Positions 12,377 through 24,954 of a stretch of DNA of 64,000 bases are shown in pieces. Each line of letters opens with the position of its first letter. Position 1 is the first letter of the stretch. A model generated the notes under the pieces. That model was not told the DNA's origin, ran no database searches, and saw only the letters and a program-made list of their open reading frames with translations. The position numbers and the translations under genes are program-made. The stretch is from Maylandia zebra (lineage: Eukaryota > Chordata > Actinopteri > Cichliformes > Cichlidae): assembly GCF_041146795.1 (NCBI RefSeq), contig NC_135170.1:7411033-7475032 (forward strand). Direction: 5' to 3'.

Positions 12377-15300
12377 TCACAGGCATGTTTCAGGACTGGG
12401 GGTCATGCCACCATTTAGTTGGGGCTCTTTCAAGAACTTTTCCACTTCCTGTGAGTCCACTGTTACGCTCTTTGGCCTGACCTCGTCTACTTTTTCTTTG
12501 TCTTTTTCCTCCTCCTCCTTCAACTCCTTCGATACCTCCCTCTTTGTTTCCTTCTCTTGCTCCTCTCTCTCTCCCTTCTCCTCTTCATCATTTACCTCCA
12601 AAGGCCTGCTGCATACTTCTGTCTTGGTGTCATCTGTGACTGTGATGCACTCAAGTTTGTGAGATGGCTCCTGGGGCTTCCTTTTGATAAAGAAGAAGTT
12701 GCAGGTAGCTAGAACCACAGCGGAGAGGACCACCTCGCTTCCTGCCAGCAGGAAGACGTACATGTATTTCTTGGTGGCATCGAGCAGTCGGCCTGAAACG
12801 GAAGAACACAGTGAAAGATGCAATTATATAGTAGAAATGATTTCGCTTCATTTGTGGCGATGCTGGTTTAAATAAACATATAGTGACACGTTTATGGATT
12901 CTTTAGAATTATCTGAATTTCTGCACTCATAACTCATAAAATGTGCTTAAATCATCCTGTACAATAAAACTGTAGACAGAAAGTAACTAACCCTAACATA
13001 TGAACAGTTTTTATGAAGTATACATGCAGTCCAATTAAAAAAAAAAAAAACTAAGTGCATGTTTACCAGTCCAAAGCAATTAAAAGGGTATGTACCCACA
13101 TAGCAAGCAGGTCTGGCCCGGATCTGGTGTCAAGCTGGCACTTCTGACTGACCGGTGTCATGGCAGAGTGTTTGTCAACCAGATGTGCGCTAGGTCTGGC
13201 AATGACGCCACTGTTTATGCGATGGCATGCCATATCTGGCTCGATTATGTATGTGGCCCAGGCCCATAGAAAACAGGTCTTCCCTGGGTCCGGCATCAGG
13301 TGGCACTTCTGACTGACTGGTGTCATGACAGTGTGTATGTCAACCAGATGTGGGCCAGGTCTGGCAGTGATGGCACTGTTTATGTTCCTATTGTCCTATT
13401 TTAGTTAGAAGACTCAAATGCCATTTTGCAATACTACACTGCTATGGTAGCCAACGTTTCAAATGCAGGTTTGACAGGTTTGTGAGTGTACACTTTGTCC
13501 AAAACTTAGTGACGGTTTACTCATCTTTGCCAGTGGATGGCTGTAGCTCAGGAGGTAGAGCAGGTCACCGACTGATCGGGAGGTTAGTGGTTCCCTGTCT
13601 CCTCCAGTCTGCATGTCAAGAGTGTTTATGTGAATGAATGTAGTTAGGAAGCACTCAGTTTAGAGAAAGTGTGCGATTGGGTGAATGTGACATGTTGTAT
13701 AGAGCACTTCTGGCGCATGTTGTTATTACATGGCTTGATTAAGGTGCACATTAGGCTGACATCTGGGGCCAGAGCTGAAACAGTTCTGGGCCAGCAGTGT
13801 GTCTACAACTAGCCCGTGGCTGCACACAACTTACACATGGCCCACATACCACAAAGAATGACGGCCCTTTGGTGGCCCAGATCAGGTTTGCCAGAGGTAA
13901 TGTGAACACCTCTTTAAAAATCATTTTGGCAGTTTACCAGCCTGGTCTTTACTGGCTACAATTAGCATGTTCATGACTGTCCAGGGTAGAAAAAGATGAA
14001 CAAGTATGAACAATGTCCTCTGGACAGATAAAACCAAAGTGGAGATGGCCATTAGGCACAGCGCTACATCTCATGCACGGTGGTGGAGGAGTGAGGATTT
14101 GTGTTTGTTTTGTTGCAGCGGGATGTTGACCCCAAGCACGGCAGCCAAGCTGCAACAGAATATATGAAAAAAAGTGTTGCAATGGATCTCAACCTGATTT
14201 AAACGCTGTGGTGGGACCTTAAGAGAGCTGTGCTTAATTGAATGCCAGCAAACCTCCATGACCTGAAGTAATGCTGTAAAGAAGAGTGGGTGAAAATCTT
14301 AAATCTTTCACATGATTTGAGATAGTGATACAGTGGTACAGAGAACAGTTACTTCAAGTTATTTTTGTTAACAGTGGTTCTACAGCTACTGAACTGTGTA
14401 TAAGACATGAGCCAATTAAATAATCACTAAAGTCCCAACTATGACCCGTTGGTCTTGGATACAACCTCATATCTTCCTGTTGGGCTCACGATCAACAGCT
14501 ACTACCAAATAAAACAAGTCTTCCTTTTAAACGCAGACTTCACGGAGGCCAAATGTAAACTCAAAAGCAGCTTTATTGCTGACACAAGGGAAATGATGCA
14601 AAACTATACTGGGACATGTATGAACAAGTAAACAAAGAGGCAAACTGGGAAACACACAGCCATGAATGAGGGAGACTGCGACACTCGACAGAAGAAAACA
14701 AAAGGCTTAAATACACAGGGAATGACGAGGGAACAGGAAGCTCATGAGGAACACAGCTGGGACACAAAACATAAACATAACACATGAGACAGGGTACCGT
14801 CAAAGTAAGAGAAGCAAAGCAAAACATGGCACAGATGGGAGACTACCAAAGTAAAACAGGAAGTAACGGGAACACACACACAGAGGCACTGGGTCAAATG
14901 GCCCAGGATGCTGACACTGACCTGCACCCGGTGGCCCCACCAGCACAGCAATGGCCTCCATGAGGAGCACAAGGCCAATGGCACTGGAGAACTTCTCAGT
15001 ACCGACAATTGCCATGAGAACTTCAAATTGTAGGGCACCCACCATCCCATAGGAGACGCCAAAAAAGACACAGAATACCACCAGAGAGGCATAGTCTTTG
15101 GCCTGGGAACAAACACAAAATAATGAACAGAAACCTTCAATGTTTGGACTTCATTTTCCAGTTCAAGGAAGTATGTGATCACTCACCTGTGAGCCAATCA
15201 GGTCAGTGACTCCATTGAAGAGCATAGCAAAGCTGAAGAGGTAGACGCAGCGAGGCCGGACCCATTTGAGTCCAGCGATTATACCGCACGTTGGCCGTGC

Positions 15301-17636
15301 AAAAATATCAATGAATCCCAGGATAGTAAGCAGTAAAGCAGATTTGGTGTCTTCATTTCCCAGCTCCTTAGCGTAACTAACAACAAACACAGGAGGCACG
15401 AACAGTCCCAGCACCATGATGGATGCCGCCACAGTATAGATGACAAAGCCACCATCTTTAAACACGGAGAAGTCCAGAAGTTTGGCTTTTGACTTCTTCT
15501 TCTCCTCTTTCACCTCTTCCTCCTTGTCATTGTCCTCTTCGAAGCTCTTGGCCTTGAGGTTCTTTGGGGCCACCAGAGGCTTCATGAGGGCCCCGCACAC
15601 ACAGCAGTTCAGCAGGATACCACCAAGGATAAGAAATCCTCCCCTCCATCCATACTGATACTGAAGTACCTGTCCCAGTGGCGAGAGGCAGCAAAGGGCC
15701 ACGGGGCTTCCTGCTGCTGAAAGGCCATTGGCCAGAGGACGCTTCTCGCTGAAGTAGCGGTTCAACATAATCAGAGAAGGTTGGAAGTTCAGGGCTAATC
15801 CAAGACCTGCAGCAAATAAAAGAAAGGGTTACACTCTTCAGCCTTTTTAACTTGAACTTACCTGCTTTCATTAACATAGTTTTCTTTTTCCCTACATTTC
15901 TACATGATATGGAGACAAAGCATTTCAAGATGTTTCTAACCTTACTCTAATGTTTGAGATATGCTCATGCAGAACTTGTTTACATGACATCAGCCATATG
16001 ATTTAATATATCTTAATGGGTATAATGATGCAAACTTTCTGACAGCATCTCCTGTAAAGTATTTGTGGTGTTGTTACCTTGAAACCTTTGTACCACTAAC
16101 CTACATTACGGTTTCAAATGCTGCTCAATGATCCGATAAGCACCTGCGGTGGAGTATACTTTCACTGTAACCTTAACCCAGGCGGCACACCGGGGTGTTC
16201 TCATTATCAAAGCTGCAGGCTTGTCTCAGTTAAACACAAGGTGTCCTTTGGTGAAGGGGCTTATTTGACCCCAGACCACAATATTTCCCAAACTTAACCA
16301 AGTAGTTGTAAGCCGGTGTACCTTACAAAGCACCTTTTGGTGTTTATAAACCTAAGCAGCTTATAAAAAGCCCAATGGGGGAGGGAGCAGGAAGGAAAAA
16401 CAAATGCAGAGCAAGCAGGGATAATTTGATTATGATGTATTGAAATATAGGAAAAACATTAATGCATTCTTCTAATAATTGTATTGTAATCTATTCTTAA
16501 TTTATTGGGCGTAAAGCATTGTGTGATTTTATTTGACAATGTACAAGTGTTCGTGACCTGTAATGACTCCAGCAGTGAGGTAGATGTGGATGATACTTGT
16601 GGCAAAGGAGGCCAGAATCATTCCCAGAGAGGCAAAGAGGCCCCCCACCATCATGACTGGACGACAGCCTAAGCGGTTCACCAGCACGCTGCACAGGGGA
16701 CCTGGACAAAGTGTAACATAGTATGACTGCATGCATCAGGCGCAGTGTGCAGCACATGAAAAGAAAAGCGGCGAGTATTAAGGTACAAACACAAGCATTT
16801 TCCAAAATTTCACATTTTATATCATTGTTAATATGATATAAAATATCCCTCTGAGAATATGCAGATACATTATTTTCAAAATGAGATCATCAAATCCTCG
16901 AGCTAACCCTTATTTCTTTACACAAAGCTCAAGAAACGAACCAGTGTTTGTGTCTGCACGTCAGACAAATTTGCAAAGAGACACTTTTTAATTAACACAC
17001 AATTTGTTCCAATTTCTTAATCTGAATCTTAGGGTGATGCCATGGATTACACAGTTTGACAGCAAAAAAAAATAATTTTTGCACCAATAAGTCGATTCGC
17101 AAAGAGCTATTAGCTGAAAACATGACATCTGAGCATGGTGTGTGTTTCCCCTCTTTCTGTCCTGCTCACGCTTCCGGGATTACTGTTATGTTTGATCCAG
17201 GGCTGCAGACTGTGGAGTTTTGTTCTGTGCCTGTCTCCAGTGTTCAGTGCTCAATCAAAACAAATGTTTAGGATGAAATGGGGCAAAAGGGAGTTTCAAA
17301 AAGCTTCTATTGCAGTATTTTTTAAATTAAAGAACTGCATAGGTACATAATGCTTCCAAGTACAAAGAGTTAAAAAAAAATGTGAATACTGAATACAAAG
17401 GGTAGCAGCCTACCTGTGCCATAGAGCATGGCCAGCAGTATGGAGGAGATCCATGCAGTGTCGCTGTATCCAACACCAAACTCCCTGATCAGCTCTTTGA
17501 AAAATACGCTGATCGCTTTTGGGAAAGCATAGGAGAAGCCTGTGATGACAAAACAGCCAGCCAGCACTGCCCAGCCCCAGCCTCCGTCTGGAGCCTTCAC
17601 CCTGGAATCACCCACATCCAATGCAACACCTCCCAT
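12377..17636 (-). CDS. slc16a3: Monocarboxylate transporter 4 (proton-coupled lactate exporter)
   Basis: Twelve-helix plasma-membrane carrier of the SLC16 family that co-exports lactate and a proton from glycolytic cells. Coding exons on the minus strand: 17414-17636, 16558-16701, 15187-15806, 14922-15102, 12377-12792; 1584 nt, 527 aa, all in phase. The family signature DGGWGW is at residues 17-22, followed by [13 protein letters not shown], as in MCT4. The second conserved motif is seen in [19 protein letters not shown], and the helix 8 motif GFIDIFARP supplies the Asp/Arg pair used in transport. Longer than mammalian MCT4 (about 465 aa). The extra length is a Lys/Glu-rich central loop near residues 225-245 and a very acidic/basic cytosolic tail. 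MCT4-type proteins need a basigin-family partner at the surface. MCT1 or MCT3 are less likely given the N-terminus. Confidence 0.95.
13105..13390. repeat. Two-copy tandem repeat, period about 165 bp
   Basis: The block CACTTCTGACTGAC recurs 165 bases apart (about 13139 and 13304), each time followed by GGTGTCATG, then GTCAACCAGATGTG and AGGTCTGGCA. A weaker related segment (GGGCCAG, GGCCCA motifs) lies at about 13755-13900. Sits in the slc16a3 intron between exons 14922-15102 and 12377-12792. Confidence 0.7.
13535..13710 (+). repeat. tRNA-headed SINE-like repeat, copy 2
   Basis: Starts GGCTGTAGCTCAGGAGGTAG, an A-box-like tRNA head, followed by GAGGTTAGTGGTTCCCTG (degenerate B box), CTCCTCCAGTCTGCATGTC and a tail ending near GAGCACTT. 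Same family as 8308-8500 and 39075-39241, here on the plus strand, inserted in the tandem-repeat region of the slc16a3 intron. Confidence 0.7.
13940..14310 (+). mobile_element. Tc1-like transposase remnant
   Basis: The nucleotide sequence resembles the middle and end of Tc1-family transposase genes: CCAAAGTGGAGATGG, then CATGCACGGTGGTGGAGGAG, and AAGAAGAGTGGGTGAAAATC near the end. There are several stops, no intact frame and no clear terminal repeats, so it is a dead fragment. Confidence 0.55.
14478..14916 (-). mobile_element. Solo LTR candidate abutting a slc16a3 splice donor
   Basis: The segment begins TGTTGGGC and ends GCTGACA on the plus strand, giving TG...CA ends. On the minus strand it has a TATA-like TATTTAAG, a polyadenylation signal (AGCAATAAAGC) and the paired motif GGGTCATTTGACCC, all in LTR order. 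The 5-bp flanks CTTCC and CTGAC are only a partial match (3 of 5). The minus-strand start lies exactly 5 bases after the end of exon 14922-15102. Related in style to the element at 31877-32654. Confidence 0.5.
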
Positions 17637-17639
17637 AGT

Positions 17640-20600
17640 TCTTTAGGGCTATATCTTAAAGAAGGCAAATGGAGAAGCTGGAAAAAATAAATAAAAGCAA
17701 CAGCAAGATGGGGATTTAGTTTGTGTCTAATTCAGTCCTGCATGAAGTGCCTATGTTCTAATAACTGCAACAACATCTGTTCTCTGTAATTATGAAGAAT
17801 CAGAGAGGTGCATGGTACTCTAAGCATGGCTAGCTCTCAGTTCACAAGTCTTCACTGTGATACATCATGTGCATCAACAGCTCTAGACTCAAGTTATGCT
17901 GATTGGCAGAGAAGAAAGATTTTTAGTAGACAGGATCTGTGAACACCCACAAAGAATCAAAACTGTCAAATGAAACAAAGAGTGCACACTTTATATTCAT
18001 TTTTTAATGTATTGCACATCTTGTTAGCCACACATTCTAAAAAATGTGGCTTCAGTAGTTTAAATACATCGAGGTGACAGATATATCATAATTTAATCAG
18101 ATGTTCCAAGATGATAACAAACAGAAAATGTCCCATTGCCACTGCAGTGTATGTGTGAAAACGTTGTTAGTTTGGTTCCAACAATTATCCCAAACCAAAG
18201 ACACCGAGGAGTTTTGTTGTTGATTGACCGAGTCTGACACCTCACCTCAATGCAATGGATCCCATGTTTTATGTTTTCCCCTCTCCCACTTACACGAGTG
18301 GAAAGATAAGATAGTGGTCACAGACTTTAGACAGACATCATAACAATCGATGACTCATGTAATTCATTTTTTATGTCTCCAATAACTTTGTGGATTATTT
18401 AAGAACTGACCAGCAAACAGATTGTGTGTACAGTAAAAGACCAAGAAAACAGTTTAATCCTGAAAATATTATCATTTCTTTCCAAGTAAAATTGCTAAAG
18501 TAGAGATTAAAGAAATCAAAATAACTCATCACTGTATTTACTATTAACTAACTAGGTAAGCAAACCACTGGTAAGTGTTAAAACTTGTTCAAATGTAAAG
18601 AGTCTTATCTTATTTTAATACAGCTGTTAATGCTTGTTCAGCCTCATCTGCTTCAACCAGTTGTTATTTATAAGACAGCAGAGAGTTACATGTCATCCTA
18701 TAATGCTTTGTAATGGACTAGCTCAGAGATTTACAGGCTCACTGGTCCTCTGGAGCGATCATTGGCTTTTACCTCACAACCATACATCAGCACCACCACT
18801 TACACCCGATAGTTTCATGTATTGTATGTAAATCCAAATTATATATCAGTTTTTATTTTGGCGTGGAGGAGGGGTGGGCTTAGCTGCTTAGATGCTCAGC
18901 TGCTGGTGGGACAGTGAGGAAACAGCCAGTGGCTCCATCAGTTAATTTACGATCCCCTGAAGAAAGAGAAGGATTGAAATGCAGGCTGGGCTCTTGTTAA
19001 ACAATCAGCAATCCTTTGTCTCTACGAAACATGAGCATTTCAAGCCTCGTGCTGTCAGGATTGTGACGTGACCAACCTAACAAATTTTAAAAACCCCGCA
19101 GGCCACCAGAGCCTGTGCAATGCTCAGTCCCCAGGGCAATATCCTACATTATTACACAGTCACAATAAGGAACATATCTTAGGACTATTGTTTGGACGAT
19201 GATATCTGCTTTCCAAAATGTCCAGAGTGTCCTTGAAAAACAGATAACGTTACATCTCTGCTAAAATCGACTTGATTTATGCTGCACTGCTTATCCACAA
19301 ATAACTCAAGTGCACTCTGTCGTCACAGACGGATGAGCCAAAACGCTAAAATGTTGCATTTTAAGTTTTCTGCTGCATGTATTCACAAAATTAGGGAATG
19401 TAGTTTTAAGGCCATGTAATGTAGTTTTAATGGTAACTGCCCCAAACCTAAATAAATTATTGAATACATAAAATCTGAATTTTCCTTTTACAAAAATATT
19501 TTAAGTGTATTTTTTAAAACTACTTCAGTAACATTTTTTCCATTTTTAGCTTTTAAAAAATGCTGTTTTCCTTTTCTGTAGCCAAGAAAGGTAAGAATTA
19601 AAAATATATGTAATATTGAAAATTCTGTAACTTTATAGGTTGGTCCTCTATAGTTTATTGTTATTTATAGGAAGAACAAAGTACAGTTATGGTATAATAT
19701 CATGAAGGAATGACTGTTTTGTGCTGGGACTTTAAAACTACACTAATCAATATTTCCATGGTAACAGTGGATCAATTTACGATGTGTACTCACACTGATT
19801 AACCCACAATTGTCCCCTTTCCTGTGTTCTGCTCAACAGAGAGTATTTTTTTACTGAGGTTAATAACTGCTGATTCCAGCTTCACTCAAACCATCACTTT
19901 ATTTTCAGACAGCTGTTTTCAGCAAAACGCTCTAAAAACACTTCACTATGAACACAACATCCAGCATTTTGAAGCATTTTTCTGCTAATGAGTTACATAT
20001 TTCTCTCAAGAGTTCACAAAAACCCAGAGACTGTATATAAAAGAAAGACATAGCCACTGTAATCTGATTTTAGGTGATAGTGTATCAACCCTGTGCCTGG
20101 TTCAAAGTGTCTTAACTTGTTTATGTCTTCTTTAGTTAATCGAAATACACTTCAAAAAGAATCTATGTTTGTTTTAGACCTTTCAACTTTTTATAAGTAT
20201 TACTCATGCACGGCACATCTCTAAGCTCAGTTTTTAACAGCTCACTGTGTACACTGCACCCCATGGTGTCCCAGGTACCCAACATTTGAATCACTCTTTA
20301 CTCTTTCCAGCAGACTGAGAATAATTTATTCTACAGCCTCCCTCTGCTAATGTGGTTATATTAGCACATTATTTTAGCACATGAACCCTCCCCACATCGC
20401 TGCTGTATGGTTTTCTGTCTGTTCCTGTGCAAACTAACAGCAGAGCTGTATTTTTTGTCTGTTTTTTAGTGAGTGAGCAGATGGAATATTATATTTAGAT
20501 TTAAACTAGGTAGCTAACTTCCTGCTAACTTCTAACTCAGCAAAATCTTATAAACCCTCTTCTGTGTGGATGCCCGGATGTTTATTGCAACTCCCAGGAA

Positions 20601-21713
20601 AAAAGCCACACTGACAATTTCATTGGATTTTCTTCATTGTTATTTTAGCAGCTCTTAACTTTCAGTGGTGCTGTTTTTGATTTTGAATTGTCAGACATAC
20701 CTTAAGATTTCTGTTTTAGTACTATTAGTATTAGTAACAGTATTTATTTATTTTTACCACATTTTAAAGAGAAGATGTTGTTTTCAGTAATACTTAAAAC
20801 TAGTGACTGAGACCATAAATTACTTTCTTTTTGAAAGCACAAAGTATCCCTTTGCTGTCCATGAGAAAGAAGCCTTTTAAGCCTTATGTTTATCTTTTAT
20901 ATACAGTTTGTGTAAAGACCGAAAAAGAAAGTAAAGTGATTATACTTTATTTTATGTTAGAAATATGCCTTTGTCCAGTGGATGATCATTCATCTTTGTG
21001 CCTTTTAGAAGAAAATTAAAAAATATATATTTAAACCATTTTACATTTCTCACATTTTTTAAATAAAATAATGTAAACCAGAAGTCTGAAGTCAGGAAAT
21101 GTATACAAAATATTTGAAACAGTAAGGTTGATAAAATGTATACAAAATAACTTTAAAAGGGCTTTTATAGCTTTGATGATGTCATTGGCTTATTGATTTA
21201 ATTTTAATTCAGAGTCTTTTTGTTTTGTATGTGTCTTTTTTTTTAAATAAATTATTTTAGGTATGAATTCGACAATTTGACATTAACAATATTTCGATTC
21301 CAATATAATTTTGATTTCAACCTTTTAAGATAAAAGTTTCAAGACTAAAGCAACAAATCCCTGCTGTGTGTATACCAACGCCACTCACATCCCAACAGGG
21401 GGGGTTGCATCGTGAAAAGCCTATAAGCTATTATCCCTGAATACCGACGCACACCTATGTCAAAACACTATCACGACACGCAGTCAGAATCGCGTGAGAA
21501 AACATGCATGAAAATTGAGCTATCACGAGAGATCACCCGTCCCATGAATATGTGTCACTGTGGCAGAGACTTTTCTGCTCCAATCGTCTCTAAATGAAGT
21601 TGAATTTCTATATAATACATATACTGTATATAACAGGGAGAGTTAACGGTTCCATCAGTGATATCAGGAGCTAAATCAATGCGCACACACAGAACAACTG
21701 TTGAGTGTCTTAC
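17640..21713. other. slc16a3 first intron, no gene seen
   Basis: Four kilobases of AT-rich DNA between the first coding exon of slc16a3 and its presumed 5' UTR exon. I see no convincing exon, RNA gene or recognisable transposon. The open frames here are short and lack protein character. Confidence 0.5.
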
Positions 21714-21850
21714 CGGGTGATGCTGGCCTGCCCTTCCTCCAGCCTTCTGCTTCAGCACCGGAGATGCGCGTTCCTCCCCGCACGTCTGCCTGCAGATCAT
21801 CACAAAGGAAGCCCCCTTGCTGCTGGGTCCTAAAGCCTACACACCACTGA
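21714..21850 (-). other. slc16a3: Presumed 5' UTR exon of slc16a3
   Basis: A GC-rich island in AT-rich surroundings. On the minus strand it ends CATCACCCG followed by GTAAGA, a good splice donor, and nothing in it encodes the start of the transporter. The true transcription start is unknown, so the right limit is approximate. Confidence 0.5.
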
Positions 21851-21862
21851 CGTCACTCAGCA
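21848..21862. promoter_or_regulatory. CRE with overlapping AP-1/MARE-like site
   Basis: Contains the full palindromic cAMP response element TGACGTCA (21848-21855), overlapping TCACTCAGCA, whose complement TGCTGAGTGA resembles an AP-1/MARE half. It lies at the edge of the presumed slc16a3 first exon, where a proximal promoter is expected. Two GCGTG-type hypoxia-element cores occur on one strand or the other near 21475-21496. Those are short enough to be chance. Confidence 0.4.
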
Positions 21863-21869
21863 GCATCCA

Positions 21870-23098
21870 ATGATGAGCATTGCTTTTTTAGTCCTTTGTT
21901 TTTATTGGATAGTCTAGGTGATACCGGAACTGGTGATTACTGTTTTCCTTACGAGTGCATCCCATGGGAGTATTATGGATTTCAGATAGGAAGTGTCAAT
22001 ATAGGGATGCAGCTGGATGTAGTACTTCTGATAAAAACAATTAAATCAAGTCTAAAATCTGCCTTTAATTATTCAGTTGCACAAAATAAAGGCTGGGTTT
22101 TGAAAAACCTATAATACGATTTCCTGGGTGTTGTTTGCAACAGCAGTGACATTGTAGTAGAAATCCAAGCATACAGATTCATTTAATTTGTACTGAAGAC
22201 CTTGGAGGACTTCAATAAAAAGGTATTTGAAATCAAATACTGCTGTGGACTCTGTGTAACACACAGTGGGGACCGCATAGAATAAATGTGGGTTTGCCCT
22301 GCCCACACAGTCCCATAGTTCACCCATACCCGCCCACTGTTGTCCTTCACGGGTATGTTTGTTAGGTATGGTTGGCAAAACAGCCAATTTGGACAGAATG
22401 CAAAGTTGTTGCCATGACAGCAGGTAATATGCTCCAAAGAGGCTACAAGTTCCAAACATCTTTACACGCAACAGAAGAGTTCAATCGCTCCAGATTAGCT
22501 TTAGTTAGGTACTAAAACTAAGTGTCCAGTCAATCCAAAAGTGCCAACCTAATGTGAAATTTGGTGAAAATCCCCGCTTGTTATAAGTCAAAAAGAGTGA
22601 AAGTCTGAAAAAAGAAAATTGAAGAAAGTGTTTCAGAGATATTATGTTCATGAAAATAAGATAGAAGAAAAACAACCTGTAAACATAACCCCTCAGGTCA
22701 TGTGTCTCTGGGTTAGGGACACATTGTTTTTATTAAAAAAGCTTTGTTTTCAGATTCATAGTGCATTACTTAATAAAGAGTTAATCCTTTAAAGCCCACC
22801 ATAGAGCCAAGTTCGCCAGAGCTTATCTTTCTATCTTTACATGCTGTAGTGCAATTTTTGGAGCATTTTAAGTTGCTATACATCAATACAAACGATATAT
22901 CCTAAAGTTTAATAATATGTATATATTAAGTCCTTAGTTACTACATAACGTGCAAATAAGTGCAATAAACTAAAAAAAGAAAAGAAAAGAATTTTAATTT
23001 TTTTACACATATTTGTAGTCACAGAAATTTCAGATATGTCCCTCAAAACTGTAAATGTACAAAAAAGTTGCATAAAATAATTTCTAACCACGGGAAAT
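21870..23098. other. Intergenic region upstream of slc16a3, no gene seen
   Basis: Contains open frames up to 120 codons (for example minus 22109-22471) but with no recognisable protein motif or splice context. I see no clear repeat family. Confidence 0.4.
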
Positions 23099-24950
23099 TT
23101 ATTTTGCACAGTGTGCCTGGTCTCGTTCGTTCTTTAGTAACAAATAAGTCACTGTTCCATAGCTGTCCTCAGATGCATCTGCGAAATGATGTAACTGAGC
23201 AGTTTTTACAGTTCCAAAACTGTTGGTTTTAAAACAACGATCAACCTTAAACTCCTCCAGCTTGTAGAGCTCTTGCATCCAAATAGTCCATTCCTTTATA
23301 ACTGCATCAGGTAATGTATCATCCCATCCAATCTTTTTACGACACAGATTTTGCAGACTCTTTTTAGCATTTAAGATTACTGGTGCCAACATTCCTAAGG
23401 GGTCATAAACAGAGCTGACTACAGAAAGGATGCCATGTCTTGTCAAAGGTTGATCTCTTAGAGTGATTCTGAACTTGAAAATGTCAGATTCAACACACCA
23501 TTGAACGCCCAAAACTCTTTCCACTGGAAGCTCATCACTGATCAAGTCTAGATTCTTTATTTTGTTTGCTCTGTTACTTTCAGGTATTACAGCCAACACA
23601 TTACGACTGTTACTTATCCATTTGTTCAGTGGAAAGCCTCCTTTCAAACATATGGCACAGAGTTCACGATAGAGATCTATCGCATCCTCTTCTGTGGCTG
23701 CTGAGACGAGACAATCGTCAACGTAAAAGTTGTTCAAGATTGTATCCACGGCTTGAAGGCTAAACTGTTGTTTATGATCTTCAGCACATTTCCTTAGTGC
23801 AAAATATGCACAACTGGGAGATGATGTTGCTCCAAACACATGTACTGTCATCCAATATTCAACCATGGCTTGAGTGTAATCGCCGTTGGGCCACCAAAGG
23901 AATCTCAACATATCTCGATCCTCCTCTGGTATTTTAACCTGATGAAACATGGCTTTAATGTCTGCTGCAATGACAACAGGTTCTTTACGAAATCTTGTCA
24001 GAACTCCAATTAACGTGCTGGTCAAGTCTGGACCTTGTAAGAGCTTGCTATTTAGCGACACTCCTTGATACTTGGCTCCACAGTCAAACACCACTCTAAG
24101 GGTTTTCTTCTGCGGATGCAGAACACCATGGTGCGGCAAATACCATTTCCTGCCATCCGTCCGTTCTAAGTTGTCCTCTGGTACCTTTTCTGCATAACCT
24201 TCAGAGATCATATCTACCATAAAGCTGTTATAGTCCTGCAGAAAAGAAGATAAGTCTTTTCTTCCAATTCTGAAGGCGTTGTTCAGCAACACTTTTATTA
24301 TCTGGCATGCAGACCTTTAAGTCTTTCAATGGGAGTCCAATATAATAATGACCATTATGTAGCTTAGCAGTATTGGAAACTTTATCCAAAAACTGTTGGT
24401 CTTCCCTAGAAGGTTCTTTCTCATCTTTGGCACACTCTGGAAAATCAGTTTTAAACTGCTGATTCCACAGCTCATCAAGTTTCACCACTGAAACTCTATT
24501 GACAGCCACCGGATTATATCGTTCTGGTGAGGAACGATTGAAAGTTTGAATTCATCTTTACCGGCCCCAGTAAGAGCACTGGTCTGAATAGAGACTATGG
24601 CACGATCTTGAGTTTGTTCCTTTGATTCTTGTTCTTTACTCATTGTCTTTTGATAAATGTGTAACATTTGAGGATGCTTTAAACCACACGTCTTGCAACT
24701 GAGGCGCTTTTTGCAGTCTCTACTAATGTGTCCTTTACAAAGACATCCGAAACAGACTCCATTCTCTTTTAGAAAAGTGATTTTGTCTTTTTGCGTTTTT
24801 CTTTCCAGCTCTTGACAATTTTCTAAGGTATGTTCACCTTTGCAAAACAAGCAACTCCTTATTTGTGTGGCTCTTTCTTTTTCCTTAACTTTGTCAAGGA
24901 AGTTAGGGAAATAGGAAACATTAGAACTGTAAATGTTTTCTTCCTTGTCT
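23099..24950 (-). mobile_element. BEL/Pao LTR retrotransposon fragment (gag zinc knuckle and reverse transcriptase)
   Basis: Three minus-strand open segments. 24482-24850, extending in frame to about 24940, has CCHC-type zinc knuckles (CFGCLCKGHISRDC) of the nucleocapsid. 24228-24509 is the lead-in to reverse transcriptase. 23099-24292 is the BEL/Pao-type reverse transcriptase with FYVDDCLVS as the YxDD catalytic motif and the typical SVYDPLGMLAPV. Defects: the last two overlap in different frames; the protease region expected between nucleocapsid and reverse transcriptase is missing; RNase H, integrase and both LTRs are absent. It cannot move by itself. Confidence 0.85.
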
Positions 24951-24954
24951 GCAG

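Noticed and set aside
12345..12662. Plus-strand Ser-rich frame over the slc16a3 last exon
   Set aside because: It is the antisense of the Lys/Glu-rich tail of the transporter; the sense frame has clear homology and splice sites.
22109..22471. 120-codon minus-strand frame
   Set aside because: No motif, no splice context, and other frames nearby are equally open by chance.
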